64,000 nucleotides of DNA, from NCBI GenBank assembly GCA_025766275.1, contig JAFKAC010000005.1, forward strand, positions 372,001-436,000, given 5' to 3'. Position numbers and translations under genes: made by a program. Below, in pieces: positions 1 through 12,415 of the stretch. The notes under the pieces were generated by a model that was given only the letters and a program-made list of their open reading frames with translations, ran no database searches and was not told the DNA's origin. The stretch comes from Lactarius indigo. Its lineage: Eukaryota; Basidiomycota; Agaricomycetes; Russulales; Russulaceae. The first letter of the stretch is position 1, and every line of letters begins with the position of its first letter.

Positions 1-44
1 GGCAATTATTGCCGGGGACCTATGGACGGCAGGAGAAAAAGAGA

Positions 45-133
45 TGACAACAGTGGGATTCGAACCCACGCCCTTTCGGACTGGATAAGGAATAGCCTGA
101 TTCCAGCGCCTTAGACCGCTCGGCCATATTGCC
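45..133 (-). tRNA. tRNA-Leu (anticodon CAG) with a short intron
   Basis: Read on the minus strand, the 7-bp acceptor stem (127-133 with 46-52, two G-U pairs), discriminator A at 45, class-II D arm, an 11-nt variable region and a GTGGG/CCCAC T stem around TTCGAAT are all present. The CTGGA/TCCAG anticodon stem encloses 16 nt. This is a normal 7-nt loop with U33, CAG and G37, plus about 9 nt inserted after position 37, the usual site of eukaryotic tRNA introns. The D arm matches leucine tRNAs better than serine tRNAs. CAG as the anticodon is inferred from the loop geometry. Confidence 0.85.
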
Positions 134-361
134 ATACAGGTTGACCGGGATTACGTATATCTCGGGTCGTCGTGCTTGTAGGGGTGCCTTCCCACCTTTG
201 TGGCTTGGAGTCAACTTGAACTTGACCAAAATCTCGCATACATCACACACTTCGCTCAGTTCGGGTCAAAAGGTAACGTCGTAGTTTCTATTTTCGACCA
301 CGTCTATTGGGTTTACGAATTCGGCTGGCAGGTCACAAGTAGTCAGTCAAGAGCAGCAATT
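134..361. other. Gap between tRNA-Leu and the RBM25-like gene
   Basis: This is the putative divergent promoter region of the tRNA (minus) and the splicing factor (plus). The frame of the RBM25-like exon 1 is open upstream to about 200, but the first ATG giving a plausible Gln/Pro-rich start is at 362. No other element was recognised. Confidence 0.4.
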
Positions 362-2655
362 ATGCAGCCCAATCGGCTAGGACTTGGTCTGCGTCCTCCC
401 CTGCCATCGTACGGGCAAGGCCCCTCAATGTCGGCTCTTGCACAGCAGCAGCAAATGCATGTTCAGGGCTTTGTGCCACCACAATCTCAAAAGCAGATAT
501 CCCTTTTCATCGGCTCAATATCAGGTGGGATCACCGACAATTTCCTTAATGACCTCCTTTGTGTGAGAATTTTCTCCTCCACTGTCTTCTCAATCCACTC
601 ATAGCAGTATACAGGCCTGTGGAAAAGTCAGGTCGTTCAAGCGATTGATCACACCCGCCAATAAACCGCAAGGCTTTGGATTTGCCGAATTTGAGGATCC
701 GGACGGTGCGCTGCGAGCAATGGCTCTTTTAAATAATGTTGAGCTACCTGCCTTGGAGGATGGCTGCGTGAACAAGAAGTTGTTGGTGCGTCTTTATAGC
801 ATCTCTCCCTCTAATATTCGTGTCCATACGTCACCTAGGTTAAAGCCGACGAAAAGACCAAAGTCTTCCTCGATGCTTATCAAGCTCAACGAATGCAAAC
901 AAACGTGCGTCGTCACTACGATTCTGACCTGACGAACCCATGTTGCAGCCCATCCGGTGCATATATGCGTCTCCCCCTGTCGGAGTCGTATGTGCCAACG
1001 GAGGGGCTGCGACGTGTTCCTATTGCCCAGTCATTTATCCCTCTGACCTGCTGGAATTGTATTAGGCGGACGAAGAAGCATTGCAAACAGCCAAAATCCA
1101 TGTATCTAAACTCATCAATGACATCAACCGTGTCTCCCAAGAAGCTGCTAATAATGGCCTGTTGGACAAAGAACGCTACGTGATTCCACCCCACCTACAC
1201 GATCTTCAGGAAGCCGACCTCCCAGAAACTCAACGCGGGCTCGTCATCTCAGAAATTGCGCAGTTCCGTGAGCGAGCAGCGAAGCGCGAGCGCGAAAAGT
1301 TACGCGATGTCCGTGCAGCCGTACCTAACCTCAGCGCGCAAGCTTCCCCAAGCGGCCCGAAGGTCCGCGAGTGGGGGAAAGCCCAAGGGAGTGCCGACGC
1401 TCGTGAACCCGCGGCCCTTGGGACCGATCCTCAACAGGGGTTTTCAAAGCCAGTCGGATTTGTCAAGGCGGGAAGCCGAGAGCGCGACGACGAGCGACAG
1501 GTTCCCGGCAAAACCGCAAAAACGGACGAGGAGCTGGAGCATGATCGAAAGGAGGCTAGGAGGCGGGACGAAGAGAACTCGTTCAGAGACGTACGCAGCA
1601 GGAAACTTGTTCCTGTGTCCCACCTCATGAAATGTTTTTTTTAGCGGGAACGTCGGTACGAGCCCCGTGAGCGTAACCGCCTACAAGCCCTTGAACGCGC
1701 CATCGCCCGTGAGCGCGCCACACGTGAGGCCGAAGACCGTGATCGCGCAGAGATGCGTGCACGACTCGACATCTGGGATGACGACGAGTCGGACGAGGTC
1801 TTCTACACAGACCGCGTACGTTGGCGTGCGCAGCGTTCCCGACGCCTCGTTGCCGAGGAGGCCGCCGACAATGAGATGCGCGCTTATGAAGCACGCGAGG
1901 CGGAGAACCTGCGCCGCGAGAGCGAGGCGTTCCTTGCGCGGCAGATGGACGAGCTACAGGCGCTCGCGGAGGAGCAGCGCAAGGCCGGCATGCTTCTCGA
2001 CGACGGCGCACCTGTCAGACTCAATGTCTCGCTCGCGCCAGCTGCGCCAAAGGCGGATGCAGGAAGCGGGAAGGAGAAGGCACCCGCACCGGCCGTGTTC
2101 GGCGTTGAAGAAGAGGAGGAAGAGGCAACGCGCAAGCGCAAGGTCCCTCTCCAGCTACTCGACTTCAGCGCGGCGAACGATAGTGGGAAGGCAAAGGAGC
2201 GTCTGGAACACATAAAGGCCTCGGTGCCGAAAGAACGAGAAACGCTGTTCAAGTCCAAGGTCAGGTGGGATGCGGTCACTGAGGTGCGTCTCAGTCGACA
2301 CCCAAACTTCCTTTTTGTTGACCTTGAATATGCTAGCAATTGATCGATCGCAAGCTAGAGCCGCTCGTCAAGAAGTTAATGGTCAAATATCTTGGCGAGC
2401 TCGACGACGACGACGTCGTGATGTACGTTATTGAACATCTCAAAGATCACAAAAGCCCTGTCAAACTCGTAGAGGGTCTGGAACCCGTACGTGCAAAATG
2501 TGTCGTCCCCATCCGTACTGAAAACTAACGTGGTTACTAAGGTCCTTGATGAGGAAGCCGCAGAGTTTACAATATCCGTGTGGCGGCAAGTCATCTTCGA
2601 AAGCATGGCATACGGGGAGGGTCTACATACGGAACGAATGATGGTCGACGGGTGA
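362..2655 (+). CDS. RBM25: RBM25-like pre-mRNA splicing factor (RRM and PWI domains)
   Basis: Seven exons: 362-562, 615-785, 839-904, 1066-1590, 1645-2283, 2337-2486, 2542-2655, all phase 0 with GT-AG introns of 52-161 nt; 621 residues. Order: a Gln/Pro-rich N-terminus, an RRM at about residues 45-146 (FGFAEFEDPDGALRAM, then KKLLVKADEKTK across an intron), a long Arg/Glu-rich coiled region (residues 190-500), and a C-terminal PWI domain (about 525-615, with VLDEEAAEF and WRQVIFESMAYG). This is the RBM25 layout; the family binds RNA and U1 snRNP and influences splice-site choice in the nucleus. It is shorter than human RBM25, mainly in the charged region. The 161-nt third intron is the least certain junction. 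Confidence 0.9.
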
Positions 2656-4611
2656 TGGCAGGAGTCGTGGTCAGGGCAGGTGCGTTCTTGGCGTAAACCT
2701 CCCTACTCGAATAGGCAGGACTGGGGCGGGAATGTGTGGTCTGATAGGGAGTACCAGAAGGATACGACTGACAATGCGAGGTGCGGACGACCGCGCGAGT
2801 GAGTAACTCTTTCGATCCGCCGCCACCATGTAAAAATGATTCCGCTACGGCCTTTGATATCTGAATCGCTCTTCTTCCCCTACCTCCTGACACGGGTGTA
2901 CACGCACGCACGTGAGGTTTGGACACCGCTGAGTGACCTCTTTTATCCGTCTTTCTGAGAGCGCATTGATCGTCCGTGCCACCACCGCCGCGGGGCATGG
3001 GGCGTGGTCCATAGGCATATATGCGACGACTTCGCCCACTGATTGCGCTTAATGGACACAAAGTCCTAAGATGTTCTAAGTCACCCTAGCAGGTGAGTTT
3101 CCCCGCCCCTTTTCATTTTGTTTTTGGCCATCTTGGCCAAATGGCACTTGTTTGCAAATACGACCCTGGGGAACGCGTAGATGCACGAGAAAGCCCCATT
3201 TTCATGACAGCTAGGGATTCATAAACCCCATCTTGGTTGCCAATTACGGTTCGGAAAGCGGTATGGGATGCTGGTAAAAAAACTAGAGGCAATGGTCTTT
3301 AAGGAACAAATGCACCCATCTCACATACTGCTAAGTCACATATCCGCTTGATCACGACGGGCCCATAGGACCCAAAATTTCGCCCTCAGTAACAGCCAAG
3401 GGATCGGTGATGAGGCCTCCGCATTCGGCCCTTCTTCGACTCGCTCTCAGGGGCGCAACCCACCGGTCGCGACTTTGCCCCAGAAGGGTGAAGTCCTCAT
3501 CTCCGATTGTGAAGTACTTGGCGCCAGCTTCCGCCCAGTAACCGTTCGCGCGCACACCCTGGTACCTCTTTTTTTACGTCCCACCAGCCAGCCAAGGAGT
3601 GACCCGCAAGGAACTAAGTAGAAGGTTGTTCGAAATCTTTGTGGAGTGTTTCATAGCCTCTCGGTCGTATCCGGGTTGTTATAACTTATGTGCTGTTGTT
3701 CGTCGTTTCATGTGATCCATCTAGGCGATCCATCTAGGGTGACCGTAGTGGTCGCTTATTCCGCTTCCTAGCTACAATTGTCTCGACGACCAAGGGACGG
3801 CATACCACGCTGGTGTTTGTAGTATTTTCGAACTCAGCATGGGGGCCCACTGGGCGAAGTACTATCAGCGAAGGAATAAATGTTGCTTCTCAGCTCTGAT
3901 GGACGCTCGATGGATAGCTCTCCAGAGAGTTCAGCATCGATCACAGACTGGACTAGATACCGCCGTCGTCCATGAGCAGTTCGCCTGCACCTTCTATCCG
4001 TAGCGGGCAAGATACACATGGGGTGACTTAACAGATACTGCATCAATGATGAATGAGATGCGAGTTGAACCCAATTTGTCCAACTAAACAGGAAAAGGAC
4101 ACGTGAGAGGTCTACACCCTCAGGCCTCAGGCCCCATGATAACGTCAGACTATTATTTCCTCGGTAGTGTAACAAAGCAGGCCTGGGAGGGGGAACTATG
4201 GTACCAATATTCGCTGGGTACTTATGCCAGCAGGTGAGGGACCGAATTCGAATTTCGTTGCGACTGCTTCGGATCATCCGTTAACCCATGTCCGCCCGAG
4301 TTTCCTGAGAGTTGTCCAGGTGTTCCTTCGCATCTTGAAAGGACCCGTTCCTCAGCCCGGCAAGTGGCTGTCGCTCGGGTCAAGGGATTGATGTGAAAAC
4401 TACCCACCCATTTCCTTGGGCCTCAAATATTTGTGGCATGCACGTAGTAGTTTGCTCCCATATCGCTGCTGTTCAGTCATTGCTATTATTCTATCGAAAG
4501 ATCTCGTGACATCCAGACTTTGAATGACCCTCGAATATTAGAATGTAATGGGGTATATGGTTTCTATCAATTGAAGTATGTACAATGTGTTGTTGAGGCT
4601 ACAGAATACGT
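2656..4611. other. Gap between the RBM25-like gene and the sedolisin
   Basis: Only short ORFs without codon bias or family resemblance were seen. Positions 3393-3537 are a degraded repeat that also occurs at 20845-20990. The rest holds nothing I recognise. The two flanking genes converge here, so it should contain both 3' ends. Confidence 0.4.
3393..3537. repeat. Degenerate dispersed repeat, copy A
   Basis: This segment aligns in direct orientation with 20845-20990. Both begin with CAGCCAAGGGATCG, contain a CCCACCxGTCGCGAC block in the middle, and end with a GAAGxACTTxG...CTTCCGCCC block. The spacing is conserved but many single bases differ. The nature of the parent sequence is unknown; no protein was recognised on either strand. 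Confidence 0.45.
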
Positions 4612-7600
4612 TTAATGCTTTTCAAGGTGCTTTTTTGCAAGCGAGGTGGGATCAAGGGTGGGGTTTTGGGTTCCAGTGTGGGTTTGGGTTCCAGTGGGGT
4701 GGTGATCAAGTGAGGCCAGCAGGTTCAAAAAATCCGGCGTTCCAAGACCTGTCACCTGCCGAGCCGAAAATTAGCCAACCTTGAAAACCAGTACACTCTT
4801 GCGGGACGAACAGGATCCCATCCAAAGACGGCCGAGAATCCGTCAGTCCCGCAGCCGGGGTTGGACCCGATTATGATATCATTGATGCCGGCGATGCCGA
4901 CGCCGTACAGCCAGGGATTGAGAAAGCCGAGTGGGGACCTACCTATCGAAAGCAGGTAGTCGTTATGCAGTGAGATTATGCCCGCCACGATCTGTACGTT
5001 AGTGGTCGGCTGGGCCCTCGAGCCAGAGGAGAAGGGGGGCGCACCGGTGCCGCACAGCTTGTGCCGGACGAGACAAATCCGTTGTTGTTTTCGATGTTAT
5101 ATAATTTGTGCGCCTGCGCAGCGATGTCGGGGATGCCGCGGCCGGCCGGGCTGCACAAATCACAAAAATCGCAAGATAAGAATAGGTTAAAGTCAAGTCG
5201 CGACAGAAAACGCACTTGTACAAGCCCTCATACTTGCTGCCGAGCTGGTCCAGGTAGATAGGTACAACAATCTCCTGGTAATCCGGCCGCAGAAAATAGT
5301 TCGAGAAGCCGCCTCCAGAGAAGCTCAGCGCGACCTCGGGGTAGCCCGTTGTGCCGCCGACGCTAGTAACATAGGGACCTGTAAAACCGTGGCTGTGTGG
5401 TGAGCGACGTGTGCCTACGACGCTGTACTGCTTTCAAGGAGAAATGAAATACCACACATACAGGATGCAGGGAACATGGGGACGAATCGGACCCTCCCGG
5501 AGCCGTCGTCGACCACGCAGTCCTCTACGTTGCCGACGCCACCGTTACCGCTAGGGAAGATGACGCTGGCGCCACTGTAACGGCAGCACGGCCCTTGGGC
5601 CCGAAACTGGCTGTTTCCGAGTATCTCAGCCACTCCGCAATTGTCACCCGTCACGCTTATCTCGTCCATCACCACCAACTCATCAACCTGTCCTCGCTCA
5701 CTTCGCCTCGCCTCGTCTTTCACCCTTCCTCCTTCATCTCGTCGTCAAATCTGTCGTTCCTTGCCTCGCCATCTTCCCCGTCTCTTCTGTCATCATCGGA
5801 CGCCACCCGATTGCCCGTACTGGGCTAACGTCGCCTTCAAGCCTCCCAACTGCGACGCCAACGGCCTCAAGTCTACCATGCTTCCACCACTCACCATTCC
5901 TTTGCTTTCCCCGACGTCCTCATCGCCTCCTTCATGTCTTCACCCTCGGCCGATCGACTTCGCGTCATCGCCTCTCAAGCCACGACTTTTCGTCGAACTG
6001 TTCTAGTTCGCGCTCTCTGTCTCGGGCACAGGCGCGCCCAATATCGTTTAATTTTACCCTTCTTTTTCTGACATTTTTCTTTGTACTCGTAGTGCGCGTC
6101 GTTGATACGTCCGGCGCTATCGTTCGGCCACGCTCCCTTGTTCCCCGACTCCTACCTTCACGATGACTCGTACCCTTTTCCCCGCGCTCGCCTCGTGTTT
6201 CCACCTGTTGATTCCCTCTTCACCTACAACTTTTAGTTTACCTTTCCCCACTTTTACACTTCCTTCCTCACACCTTTCGACTTAGTCGCGATTTACTTCG
6301 TCTGGCTTTAGGTACTGACCGCATGTATAAAAGCCTCGGGTTCGCGTTCAGAATGTACCAGTCAATTTCCCCCTCCAGTTTTCATTCCTGTCTGCTCTTC
6401 TCCTGTGTGATTTAACGACTTTTCGAGGTCAGGTCCAAAGTCTAGGACACCCGACGTTGTTTCTTCACGCTGCCTTCCTTCCTTTGCTTCAAGATCGACT
6501 CTCATCTCATTACCCCTGCTCCATCCCACTAACATTTGTCTTTCTCTAGGTAACCTCTCTTCGCGATTAATCTCACGATTTTCGCGAAGTGTTCTTCTGC
6601 TCGACTCTCCCTCCCTGCCTCTTAAGTTGCTCGACTTTGCGTACTCTTCGGTACATTTCTTGTTGCCAATTCCCGTGTCCTATCGCTTTCTCGGGCTGCT
6701 CTCTTTTAACTTCCCTCCTTCCCACTCTCTGCCCACGTTTCTCACGCACGCGCTTTCGAGCACGTTCACCACGCAAACCGAGTTGGATGAACAGGATGCA
6801 CAAGGCAGTCGCATATTCAGGCGGGGTGATCGTCTCCTTAATACCATACGAACCGCTGATCGTCGGCGGGACCTTCTGCCTGCTAAGCATGAAGTCGAGC
6901 CACGCTGTGAATGAGTCGCCTAACGCTGGCAAGTTGGTTCCAGGTGTTGATTCTACTACGCCCCCGGTACTGTAGAAGAAATGCGGGGTCGGATAAGCCA
7001 TGGCCTGCGCGTACTGCATGTTTTGGCTCGCCTCGGGGGTGGGGTATTTTGGGTTGTACACACCGCCGTTAATCGGCACGGTAGTAAAGGTCGCATCCAT
7101 CGCGTCCACGCGACATTGGCTCATGAACGTCTTCAAATCCGCCGGGCTCGGGTAATCGTTCATGAAGCCTGCAACCCCGAGCAGATTCTGGTCCTTTGCT
7201 CTCGGCACATAGGCGATCGTCCTGTACAGCCAACGCAGGTCTGCCGGGGTGACTATATCGTTGCTCTGCGACCGCACCATCACGGACTCTCTCGACGTCA
7301 TATCCGCAATTGCCTCGACAGAGTGCCTCTGCGGTCTCTGCCGCATAGTATGCATGGAGGCGAAGTGCGTCGTCGGCACGATGGTTTGCACGTGTCTGTG
7401 CAGCACCGCGGGGAGTGCATAGCTGACTGTGCGGAGGATAGTGGTGTCATTTGTTCCTGTGGACCTGTAGAGCTGGTACGATGCTCCGAGAAGTTCGTTG
7501 GCTTGGGATATAGGCACGCCCGTCAGCGTCAGCCAGCCGCCGCCGTGTGACGTCGAGACGGACGAGGTCGGTACACCGTGATGTTCAAGCCAGGAGTTGA

Positions 7601-7986
7601 CGAGCTCAAGGACGTCTGGGTGTGGCGCGACAAGCCGGGCGACTTGCTCCTTTGATAGGTGCGCACCATATCTGCAACGGAGCAGCCGCGCACGTGAGTC
7701 CGTCGTGAGCAGTGGAATGTTGTGGGACGACATGCCTTCGACTGCTTGGATCGCTCACCTCATAGAGCGTCTCAATCAAAGCACTCTCGTTGTGAGACTT
7801 GAGCGCTACGTGGAGGTCAATGGTAGTGCCAGCTGGAGGGTGACCGAGGGTATCCCAGTTGGCCGGGACGGTGTCCCAGGAGTGCTTGATGCGCATATCA
7901 TCCCAAAGTGATGTGAGAGGCGTTACGAAGTCGGGAAAGATCCCAGCGGCGATGACAGAGAGTATAAAGAGCTGGTGGCAGGGCAT
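4612..7986 (-). pseudogene. Sedolisin (S53) serine-carboxyl peptidase, interrupted by a solo LTR
   Basis: Minus-strand coding blocks: 7986-7736, 7671-6769, [LTR 6768-5576 with a CCAC duplication], 5575 (one target copy discounted) to 5462, 5378-5216, 5150-5045, 4991-4812, 4755-4612. The start at 7986 gives a signal-peptide-like N-terminus (MPCHQLFILSVIAAG). A prokumamolisin pro-domain follows (YGAHLSKEQVARLVAPHP), then the S53 catalytic core with the Ser motif SGTSCAAP and the C-terminal calcium-site region (NDIIIGSNPGCGTDGFSA). Intron 1 appears to use a GC donor (7735-7734). The two active-site Asp positions read Asn (PEASQN and PSGNGG). Removing the LTR and one CCAC restores one frame, so the LTR is the only visible break in translation. 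Family members are secreted, acid-active peptidases that use a Ser-Glu-Asp triad; this copy should be inactive. Confidence 0.88.
5576..6768 (+). mobile_element. Solo LTR inside the sedolisin gene
   Basis: This 1193-bp insert begins TGTAACGG, ends ACGTTCA, and is flanked by the 4-bp direct repeat CCAC (5572-5575 and 6769-6772). TG...CA ends plus a short target duplication are typical of LTRs. In plus orientation a TATA box (GTATAAAAG, about 6322-6330) lies about 750 bp from the 5' edge, fitting a U3-R-U5 layout. It is rich in C/T tracts and has no gag-pol coding, so it is read as a solo LTR left by LTR-LTR recombination. The parent family is not present elsewhere in the window. Confidence 0.75.
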
Positions 7987-9536
7987 AATTAGACCTACTA
8001 GAAGGTCACCGTGCGAGGTGTTCAGATTCAAAGGTCAAAGGAGCGGAGGAACCGAGAAAGATGGCTGGGGAGAAAAGCATTTATTACGCATCTCGTAGTC
8101 AAACGGAGATAGGAGCTTGTCTTAACAAGACGCGACCCGCGGCTGTTACTGTAACTAATCCGCGGGTGGATTGAGAGATACTTGAGCAAGGGGAATGTTC
8201 CGTTACAGCAAGTTTAACGCCACATACGCACAAATATCAAGGGAAAACCCCGCGCTGGACCTCACCGTCCCGTCTGCGTCGTCACACCGCGCGCTGTGAC
8301 CGAAACTTGAAGCCGTTTGGTCCGAACGAAGGGCACCGAAATAAAAAAGAAATGTGACCAGCTGTTGCTAGGAGCACTATAAAGCACTAGCCAAGCAAGG
8401 GCTTGTTGCCTAATATAGTGGACTCCTCTTGTTCCCCTAGGAACACGTTGGCTGACGCCGAGTCATCTTCCTGGTGACCTGCAGCCGTGGCACGTCTGAC
8501 GCCGCACGCCGCACGCACCTTCGCCACTACGTGGACGCCAACAGAACCTATGCAACGTCAGCGATTTGCAGGTCGTTAGCCAAGCACGTGGCTGACTCAG
8601 CTGCCCGAACCCCCCAAAGACCACACGTGAGTCTCTCCTTAGCTTCTGTGGGGCAGTCAGGTCGCAGCTGTGAATTACGTCCGCCATAGCGGAGATTGGC
8701 GTCGTCGCCAAAAAAGGACACAGGGCGGCGGGGTGAGGTGCTGGATGGACTCGCAGATGAATGTCTACCACTGAACAAGCTACTACGGGCTGTTGCCATT
8801 GACAGTCCGATAACCTGCCGGCCAAGGAAGCTACCAGGACCAGACAAATGTGCCGGCGGCACTGAGTGAGGTCGCGGCGCTGTCAGGGAGTGAAGCACAT
8901 GATTGAGTATTGATCGTATAACAGAGGTATAAGTTGATGCTGCCAGCTGCACCATTTTTCCGACACGGCCCGACATCCGTACTGCCCTCTCCTCTCGTAC
9001 GTCTCGTACGGCACTACAGAGGTACTACTATCGTGGGAGCCTGAGGAAACCCTGCATTTATGGGGATTACACCATGATTGTGGAATATAAACGCTATGTA
9101 ACCCGAAACGAAAACGACTGGGCAAATTTTGGCACCGTTGTCTAGTGACGGACTCCAAATCCAGTCAAGCTATAAATATATTCCCGGGAAACACAAATCT
9201 TGCAAATTCGAGGCAGGACGACTATTTCTTGCCAGTGGGCCACAAGTCCAATACTGGGCTCATACTGGCACTACATTCTCGAGACCCCCACCGAGTTGGT
9301 CATACACGACGGCCCTGGGCCTTGTCCAATAGCACCGCGTGCAGCAGCCTGAGTGCAAAAGCCCGGCTTTTGGACCAGTACGTAAAGACAACAACATGTG
9401 TTTAGCAAAAGTACTCATACTCAACATGTAGATGAGTCTAGAAACAGGAAAGGGATCAAGCCCAAAAGGCTATGTGCAAAAAGGCAAATATACATTGTCC
9501 ACCGCTCTTTGTTGTTGTTGTTAGAACCTCTGCCCA
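7987..9536. other. Gap between the sedolisin promoter and the trehalase 3' end
   Basis: Sedolisin and trehalase lie head-to-tail on the minus strand. ORFs of 60-140 codons occur here in several frames at once, as expected for GC-rich non-coding DNA, and none resembles a known family. No repeat or RNA gene was recognised. Confidence 0.4.
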
Positions 9537-12415
9537 TTATACGACCATCAGGTGCAGACCTGCGAGCAGCGCCAATCCGACGAGCGCGCTCGGCGCTACA
9601 GACAGTTGCAGCGCGCCGTTTCCTTTGCCACTGCCGGAGCTTCCGCTGCTGCCCGTTATGCTGCCCTCGACAAGCGGGTCAGGGCACGTCGGCGCAACGA
9701 GCTTGTTGCCGAAGGTGTTCGCGACCCAGAGCGCGACGCCGTTCGTCCACCCAAAGCCGGCCTGCACGGTGTACTCGCCGCCACGCCCGCCACTATCGAT
9801 GTCTCTGATCGAGAACTTTTCGAACATCTATAGTGACGACGACAGAAGTGAGTACTTGGAGGTTGGAAGAGATGGAAAAAAGTAAACAGAGGGAGGCCAC
9901 GGACATTACCGGTATTATTGATGCTTTGGCTGACGTTCAGCTGCTGATCTGTCAATCGCGGGAGTAAGTTAGGGATCGACCCGCCGGTAGCGTACCTAGC
10001 AGGAATAACCCAGGGGTCGTCAGGGATCTTGTGACACAAGGGAGATAGTACACGTACCAACTACAGAACGCACTCGTGAAGTATCGATTCGCGAGTCCTC
10101 GCGCAAGTGCGTCGCGCCAGCCCTCGCCAGTGGTGGCGTTACCGCCATTGACGAACGTCCCGTTCAACGCGTTGATATCCGCGCTGCTCCCGGTGCTCGA
10201 AGCATTCCTCCCATTCGCGATCACTTGACCCGGCAGTGCGTTCTCCGTCACGTCAAGTTGTCCGCTCGGCACAAGTGCATATGCGGACTGTCCACTAGAG
10301 GGCAGCGGGATTGCACCGCTGGATATGTTGCTTGGGAGCCCAAGTAAAGCCTGCAGCGCAATGTATTGGTGGGGTGGCCAAGCATTGGGAGCGTCCCATT
10401 GCAAACCGGACTCTATGAAAGTCGTTGGGTATGTGCCGTTATAGCGGCGGAGCACCATATTGATGCTTGAGAAAAAGCCAAACGCGTTCGTGGAGCTGGA
10501 GAGGACCTCTTCGGGGATGATGGATGCCCAGAGTGGGTAGAACGTAGCGGCTGAGAAGACGTTATTACGCGAGTTTGAGGTTAAGTTAAAGTCGTAGAAC
10601 GCAAGTTTGGAAGAATCCCAAAAGAGGTCAAGGATGCCAGCGCGGATATTCGCCGCCGCCGCCTCATGCTGCGAGACCGCAGTGCTATTGGAGTGATTTC
10701 CTGACCGGTAAAAGTCTGCGAGAACGAGATTGGCCTTATCTGATACAATGGTGAGATAGCGTCAAACTGTCTTATTTAGATGGCTTACAAAGGATAGAGT
10801 TCAAATCAACGGGGACGTGGTTCTTAACATTCACAGAACGGAGAGCAGGCGCTGTATTATTGGTTCCGCCATCCACAGGCAAGGCAATGAAACGAGTGGA
10901 GTAATCCCAACCTGTTCAGAGCGCTTATCAGTCCACCCAATAAAAGAAAATGTCAGAAGAGTAGATTCCACCTGACTCGGCCCCACTAGCGAGCTCTGAA
11001 TAGAGTTCGGCCCTCTGTGACTCAGTCAAAGGTGTGCTCAGCGTTGGGTCGTTTGCTGTGTTATAATCTAAAGACCAAACGTCGTCGGCGATAGCGGTGA
11101 TGGCAAAGGAAAGCATGTGATAGTACCAGTCAAGTAGGATTCAGGCCTGGGCGCGCTATTGGTGACGGAAAAATGCGATAGGGTGTAGGTCTTATTCGTA
11201 TAAGGACTGGTGACGTTGACAGAACGATTATCCCTCCACCATGCTAGTTCCCTCTAAAGGTAGGTGATCGTGAGACGAAGTAAAGCCGAAGAATGGTTAC
11301 GTGCCTCTGCCAAAGGGAGCGCCCGATCGAGAATGGCAGTATCGTTGGATGCTGAGACGTAGGTGGATAGCATCTGATTCGCCAATTAGTAAAAACAAAA
11401 TGCCGGTGGATCAATCACAGGATACACGCACCCAGATAAACAAGGGAGGTTGCGAGCGGTTCAGGTCTGGATGAATAATGGCGTCAATCCTTGAAACGCG
11501 GCGCATATGGAAAAGTAATACAATATATTCGACCGCCATTAGGAATGAACCCAAATCTCTCAATTTCGTCCATGAAATTCTCCAGCGTTTCTTTGGCAAT
11601 ATCAAATAGCTGGGATTGTAGCAGACCCTCGATTATCCAGAAGCTGTCCCAATAGTCTGTGAATCGAAGTAAGTATTCGAACAGAGGCCATATGTCCGAT
11701 AATCGCATACATTGCTCGCGGAACCGCCCGCCTGGAACCACGAACGTATGGTTAAGTGGGATAAGCGTGCTCTCGCACGTCTTTCCATCGCAGAGTGTAG
11801 AAGAATTCGTCCCACGGATGAGCTGTGTCCAGTAGCTATGCACAACTTGAGCAAAGGCTCTGAGCAACGGGTCTGCGACGTTGTTCAGGAAAGGCGGGTT
11901 TGCGTTAAAGTTGGGAAGAGCCTGTGCCTCAAGCTCGAGACCTTCGCCACGGAAGTTGCTATCTACGAAGTCGAGCACGACACCCTCAGTGGTATTGGTG
12001 GAGTTGATAGACGCAAACGCAGTAAGGACAGACTGCGAGCTTGAGTTCGTGGGCTTGTCGACAAAGGTCTTCGGGTCCGACCAGAGCTCAGCGACGTTGA
12101 CAGTTTGCAGGAGCTGTACAGAAGGGAGTAGTGGATATATGCGCTGGATTCGGAGCGCGAAAATAACACGTGACACACCGCTCCAGCACAGAAAATCTCA
12201 CTCGGGCACCAGGCTTGCACGGGGGGCAGCGATACTTGCGAGGGCAATGTGGCCGTGAGAGGGGCTGTCGGACTAGCAACGGACGTCACCAGTGTAATCG
12301 ATGGAGCACTAGTCGATACGCCGGGAGGCGCGGTGGTAGTCGATATTTCAACTTGGGGAACAGCACGCGCTACGTTGATGGCGTAGGCGGCAATGGCCCA
12401 TTTGGCGAACATCAT
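9537..12415 (-). CDS. Alpha,alpha-trehalase, GH37, secreted with a GPI-like tail
   Basis: Eleven exons on minus: 12415-12179, 12113-11711, 11656-11522, 11466-11432, 11373-11305, 11253-11127, 11067-10972, 10911-10789, 10739-10058, 9995-9905, 9827-9537; 762 residues. It hydrolyses trehalose to two glucoses. Both family signatures are present: PGGRFREQYYWDSFW (about 206-220, split by an intron) and QWDAPNAWPPHQY. GAESGWDYS (368-374) carries the expected acid Asp370, and GGEYTVQAGFGWTNG the expected base Glu684. A signal peptide, a Thr/Ser/Pro-rich linker and several N-glycosylation sequons suggest secretion. The Gly/Ser-rich end followed by a hydrophobic stretch looks like a GPI signal. The intron at 11304-11254 needs a GC donor. 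All junctions keep phase and no lesion was seen. Confidence 0.93.

Noticed and set aside
5576..6768. Treating the sedolisin insert as a long intron
   Set aside because: Candidate GT and AG sites give the wrong phase, whereas a 4-bp duplication with TG...CA ends gives the correct frame.
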